From contig JANWVZ010000004.1 in the NCBI GenBank assembly GCA_025056555.1, positions 1 through 46,256 of the forward strand: 46,256 bases of DNA, read 5' to 3'. Both the position numbers and the translations under genes were made by a program. Positions within the stretch are counted from its first letter, which is position 1, and every line of letters starts with the position of its first letter. Under the pieces are notes generated by a model that was not told the DNA's origin, ran no database searches, and was given only the letters and a program-made list of their open reading frames with translations. The DNA comes from Gemmatales bacterium (GTDB lineage Bacteria; Planctomycetota; Planctomycetia; Gemmatales; HRBIN36). This document shows positions 43,867 through 46,256 of this stretch, one piece after another.

Positions 43867-44871
43867 TTATGGGATATTGGTAACTACCACGCCATCTGCA
43901 ATGCCACTCAAATAAACGTAAGTGCTGAAGTCAATTGAAGGGCGAAGCATGCGCACAGAGCCATCACCAAAGCAGAACTGTACGCCGCCAGAATGCATAC
44001 TACTGAAAACGTACCAATTGGGGTAACCATTAACGCGCGGGCCAGCTTCTGGAGCACCGAAACCCGTATAATTAAAGCCGCATGCCCAGCCCCAACCGCT
44101 CAAGCCGTTCGGGATGCCGCCACTACCGCCCCAAGCGATATGTCCTCCGGTGATTTCCCCGAACAGGAGAGTGTTACTAGTACCATCTGGGCAGCGCGCT
44201 AAACTGTTCCGCAAATCCGACCTATGGTAAAAGAACCCTTCACATCCAGTACAGCCCAACCCTTGCAATTGCGAGGGCGCGTAATAGCCGGCAACCCCAG
44301 TGTAGTTGGACCGACCCAAAATCAATCCACCAGGATAGGATGAATAAACGTGAGCGTTTTGACCGGCCCATCCATTGGTATAATCCACCCCCTGCTGACC
44401 ATAGGCAACGATTAAGCAAACGGTCACGTATTGGCCGGGAGCCGGGTTGGAAGGACAACGAAATGTCTCGAAATTCCCCTCCCCCCCATACAAGTTGGGT
44501 GGGCGAGGCACCGTGGTTGAACCAGTGGAAGGGGGACGGTTCAGAGGATCAAGATACCAAGTAGCGTAAGTTTGCGGACGAAATTGGAAAAGTCGGAACT
44601 GGGTCTCCAGATCCAGGTACGGTAAGAGAAACACCAAACAGCCAGTTCCCTGTTCGTCAGTGCCTGGTGGCAATGCCTGCCGATCGTTCTCATAGTTGTG
44701 AGCGGCGATACCCAGCTGCCGGAGATTGTTGCCGCACCTCATGCGGTTCGAGGCCTCACGTACCCGCTGGATGGCCGGCAGCAATAAAGCCATCAACAGG
44801 CCAATAATGGCGATGACGACAAGCAATTCGATCAGGGTAAAGCCGCGCTTCTTGACGGAATCACAAACCAT
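43867..44871 (-). CDS. DUF1559 type IV pilin-like protein (pseudopilin)
   Basis: 334 residues from the ATG at 44871, which has GGAGG 8 bases upstream (the track's 44877 ATG is too close to it). A prepilin leader [29 protein letters not shown] with the Gly-Phe cleavage site and Glu5 is followed by [31 protein letters not shown], the DUF1559 hallmark. The C-terminal H-X9-DG motif appears as [21 protein letters not shown]. The family is expanded in Planctomycetes and probably assembles at the cell surface or in a type II/IV-like system; individual roles are unknown. The small lipoprotein gene follows by 26 bases. Confidence 0.95.
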   Translation of the reverse strand: MVCDSVKKRGFTLIELLVVIAIIGLLMALLLPAIQRVREASNRMRCGNNLRQLGIAAHNYENDRQALPPGTDEQGTGCLVFLLPYLDLETQFRLFQFRPQTYATWYLDPLNRPPSTGSTTVPRPPNLYGGEGNFETFRCPSNPAPGQYVTVCLIVAYGQQGVDYTNGWAGQNAHVYSSYPGGLILGRSNYTGVAGYYAPSQLQGLGCTGCEGFFYHRSDLRNSLARCPDGTSNTLLFGEITGGHIAWGGSGGIPNGLSGWGWACGFNYTGFGAPEAGPRVNGYPNWYVFSSMHSGGVQFCFGDGSVRMLRPSIDFSTYVYLSGIADGVVVTNIP

Positions 44872-45177
44872 GACCATACCCTCCGACTAAGCATAAGACT
44901 ACCCAGACCAGCGCTGGCCTCCACAAATGCCTGCGCTGCCAATTTTCTAACTTAGCCCCCTAGTAGACCGCCGTCAAGCAAGAATGAAGGATTTGTGAAG
45001 GCATGATTATTTCCTTGACGCAAGACCAGCCATACTTCGACAAGTCTAAAAGCTCGCCGAATTGGGAGGCCTTTTCATCGACTTGCCTACGCGAGCAAAG
45101 TAGTAGCCTGTTTTTCCCGCGAGAACAAAGGACCACCTTTACAGTGCCGTGGCCCAACCGTGTATCTCCAAGCCAAG
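44872..45177. other. Intergenic region upstream of the DUF1559 gene
   Basis: About 300 bases between the oxidoreductase and DUF1559 genes, both on the minus strand. No gene recognised; the ORF 44960-45382 overlaps the oxidoreductase in another frame and has no family likeness. No T-tailed terminator or strong promoter stood out. Confidence 0.55.
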
Positions 45178-46256
45178 CTACTGCGGGACGCGTGATTGGA
45201 CATACGCCTGATGGGCGGCGGGATGGGTGATTTGTGGTTGTGGTTGTTGGCTGAGGTAGCGGAAACGGCGTGGTTGCGTCGGTCGGCCCAACAAGGTCGT
45301 TTTCGCTAACTGAGCTGCCACACCAGCACCGACATAAGCACGGCGAATGTCGAAGGGATTGTCGTGGAGAAACTTTTTCCATTCCTTCAGGGAGGTCTGC
45401 GTTTGAATAATCCCTTTGACCATACCCAGGTCGTTGAGCAAACCGACGTCTTGCGCCCTACCAACAAAAATCGCCCCGGTGATGCAATCGCCCGTCCAAA
45501 GTAACCTGCGATAAATCGGTGCTTGGGGATTGTGCAAGGTCATAGCTTCAGCTTGGGGGTCATGCCAACGGCCGAAGCTGGCACATTGCAGGCCGCACAC
45601 GTCCAGGATGTTCATCAGTAAACTGCCCGGGTAGCGCACCGTGTGGCCGGCCATGTTAGCACCCGCGACGCGCCCATGATCGACGGCCGTCGGCTGAATG
45701 GCGTGAATCGCTGGCGGCCCACCGAGCAAATCAGGACCCTGAGCAACGTCTCCCGCAGCGTAAATATTCGGAAAATTCGTTTGCATGCGGTCGTTGACCA
45801 GAATCCCTTGGTCCACAGCGATGCCGCTGCCCGCTAGAAAGTCAATATTCGCGCGGATGCCTGTCGCTAGTATGACAATGTCGGCCTCGAGAGCTTGTCC
45901 ATTGGCCAAGCGTAATTGCTTTCTCGGCACACGCGAACCGTCGGGAGGAAACAAGGGTTGGATTTCGCTGACCGTGGTACCAAGATGTAAGGTCACGCCT
46001 TTCTGCTGTAGCCAATTTTCCACGAGCCGAGCGCTCTCGCGGTCGAGCATGCGAGGCAGTACCTGCGGTTCCCGTTCGACCACGTGCAAAACCCAACCAC
46101 GCTTGTACATGGCGTTGAGTACGATAAAGCCGATGAACCCTGCCCCGACTAACACTGCGGTCGGCTTCGGTCGCCCGGCGGCCGCTTGCAGCACCGCTTC
46201 CGTGTGAGCCAGAGTCCAAAGGGGATACACACCGGGTAAATCGGCACCGGGAATCT
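45178..46256 (-). CDS. NAD(P)/FAD-dependent oxidoreductase, C-terminal part (runs off right edge)
   Basis: The track starts at an internal GTG (46230), but the same frame is open to the window edge and reads IPGADLPGVYPLWTLAHTE, the usual lead-in to the NAD half of a Pyr_redox_2 protein, so the true start is beyond the window. Visible: the Rossmann motif VLVGAGFIGFIVLNAMYKRGWVLHVVER, DIVILATGIRANIDFL, and the FAD-binding TNFPNIYAAGDVAQGP. The C-terminal ~130 residues include MNILDVCGLQCASFG, and a basic Gln/Pro-rich tail ends the protein. Relatives include NirB-like and ferredoxin/rubredoxin reductases; the electron partner cannot be told without the N-terminal FAD half. Confidence 0.9.
   Translation of the reverse strand, partial: IPGADLPGVYPLWTLAHTEAVLQAAAGRPKPTAVLVGAGFIGFIVLNAMYKRGWVLHVVEREPQVLPRMLDRESARLVENWLQQKGVTLHLGTTVSEIQPLFPPDGSRVPRKQLRLANGQALEADIVILATGIRANIDFLAGSGIAVDQGILVNDRMQTNFPNIYAAGDVAQGPDLLGGPPAIHAIQPTAVDHGRVAGANMAGHTVRYPGSLLMNILDVCGLQCASFGRWHDPQAEAMTLHNPQAPIYRRLLWTGDCITGAIFVGRAQDVGLLNDLGMVKGIIQTQTSLKEWKKFLHDNPFDIRRAYVGAGVAAQLAKTTLLGRPTQPRRFRYLSQQPQPQITHPAAHQAYVQSRVPQ

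Noticed and set aside
1-46256. CRISPR array, prophage, insertion sequence or defence island
   Set aside because: No regularly spaced repeats, transposases, integrases, phage structural genes or nuclease/helicase defence sets were seen.

Overview
The window looks like a piece of a Planctomycetota chromosome, most likely from the Gemmatales/Gemmataceae side. The reasons are a DUF1501 protein, a DUF1559 pseudopilin with a small lipoprotein, a secreted sulfatase start, a short 'LEDRLVPS' N-terminal motif, a lysine-rich planctomycete-type small protein, very large lineage-restricted membrane proteins, and futalosine-route menaquinone genes. This placement is inferred from gene content only. GC content is moderate and genes are dense on both strands, in short operons.

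Left part (1-11.3 kb): the first 43 codons of a sulfatase run off the left edge (absent from the ORF track). They are followed by a small conserved protein, a membrane protein, and an aminotransferase / ornithine cyclodeaminase-like / rsmA series. Next come rsgA with a TIM-barrel isomerase, the mqnA-mqnC pair facing them, a secreted trypsin-like protease, and a tRNA-Lys(CTT) with a good sigma70-type promoter.

Middle (11.4-26.2 kb), mostly on the minus strand: a 1138-residue GT-C-like membrane/TPR protein, an aquaporin, a thioredoxin-fold exported protein, an inositol-phosphatase-family enzyme coupled to an ABC exporter whose ATPase motifs are eroded, an ABC-2 permease and an acylphosphatase. 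A non-coding stretch of tandem hairpins ending in a terminator lies before a STAS protein. The end of the alpha ribosomal operon follows (rpmJ-rpsM-rpsK-rpsD-rpoA-rplQ); rpmJ is missing from the ORF track.

Right part (26.4-46.3 kb): a polar amino-acid ABC transporter (binding protein fused to permease, then ATPase) leads directly into a 1155-residue unknown membrane protein. Facing it are phoH and a 7TM-HD c-di-AMP phosphodiesterase-like gene. Then come an inhibitory-type serpin, a frameshifted small membrane protein with a PH-like tail, two small hypotheticals, a tagatose-3-epimerase-like isomerase, a CaCA antiporter, an acidic LEDR protein followed by the DUF1501 protein, the lipoprotein/DUF1559 pair, and an FAD/NAD oxidoreductase cut by the right edge.

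No phage, IS element, CRISPR array or defence island was seen. The most unusual items are the ATPase-dead-looking ABC exporter, the hairpin-rich candidate RNA near 22.1-22.27 kb, the two compensating frameshifts at 36.8-37.4 kb, the insert in the HD domain of the 7TM-HD protein, and the large unknown protein tied to the amino-acid transporter. No complete new multi-gene system could be demonstrated from sequence alone.
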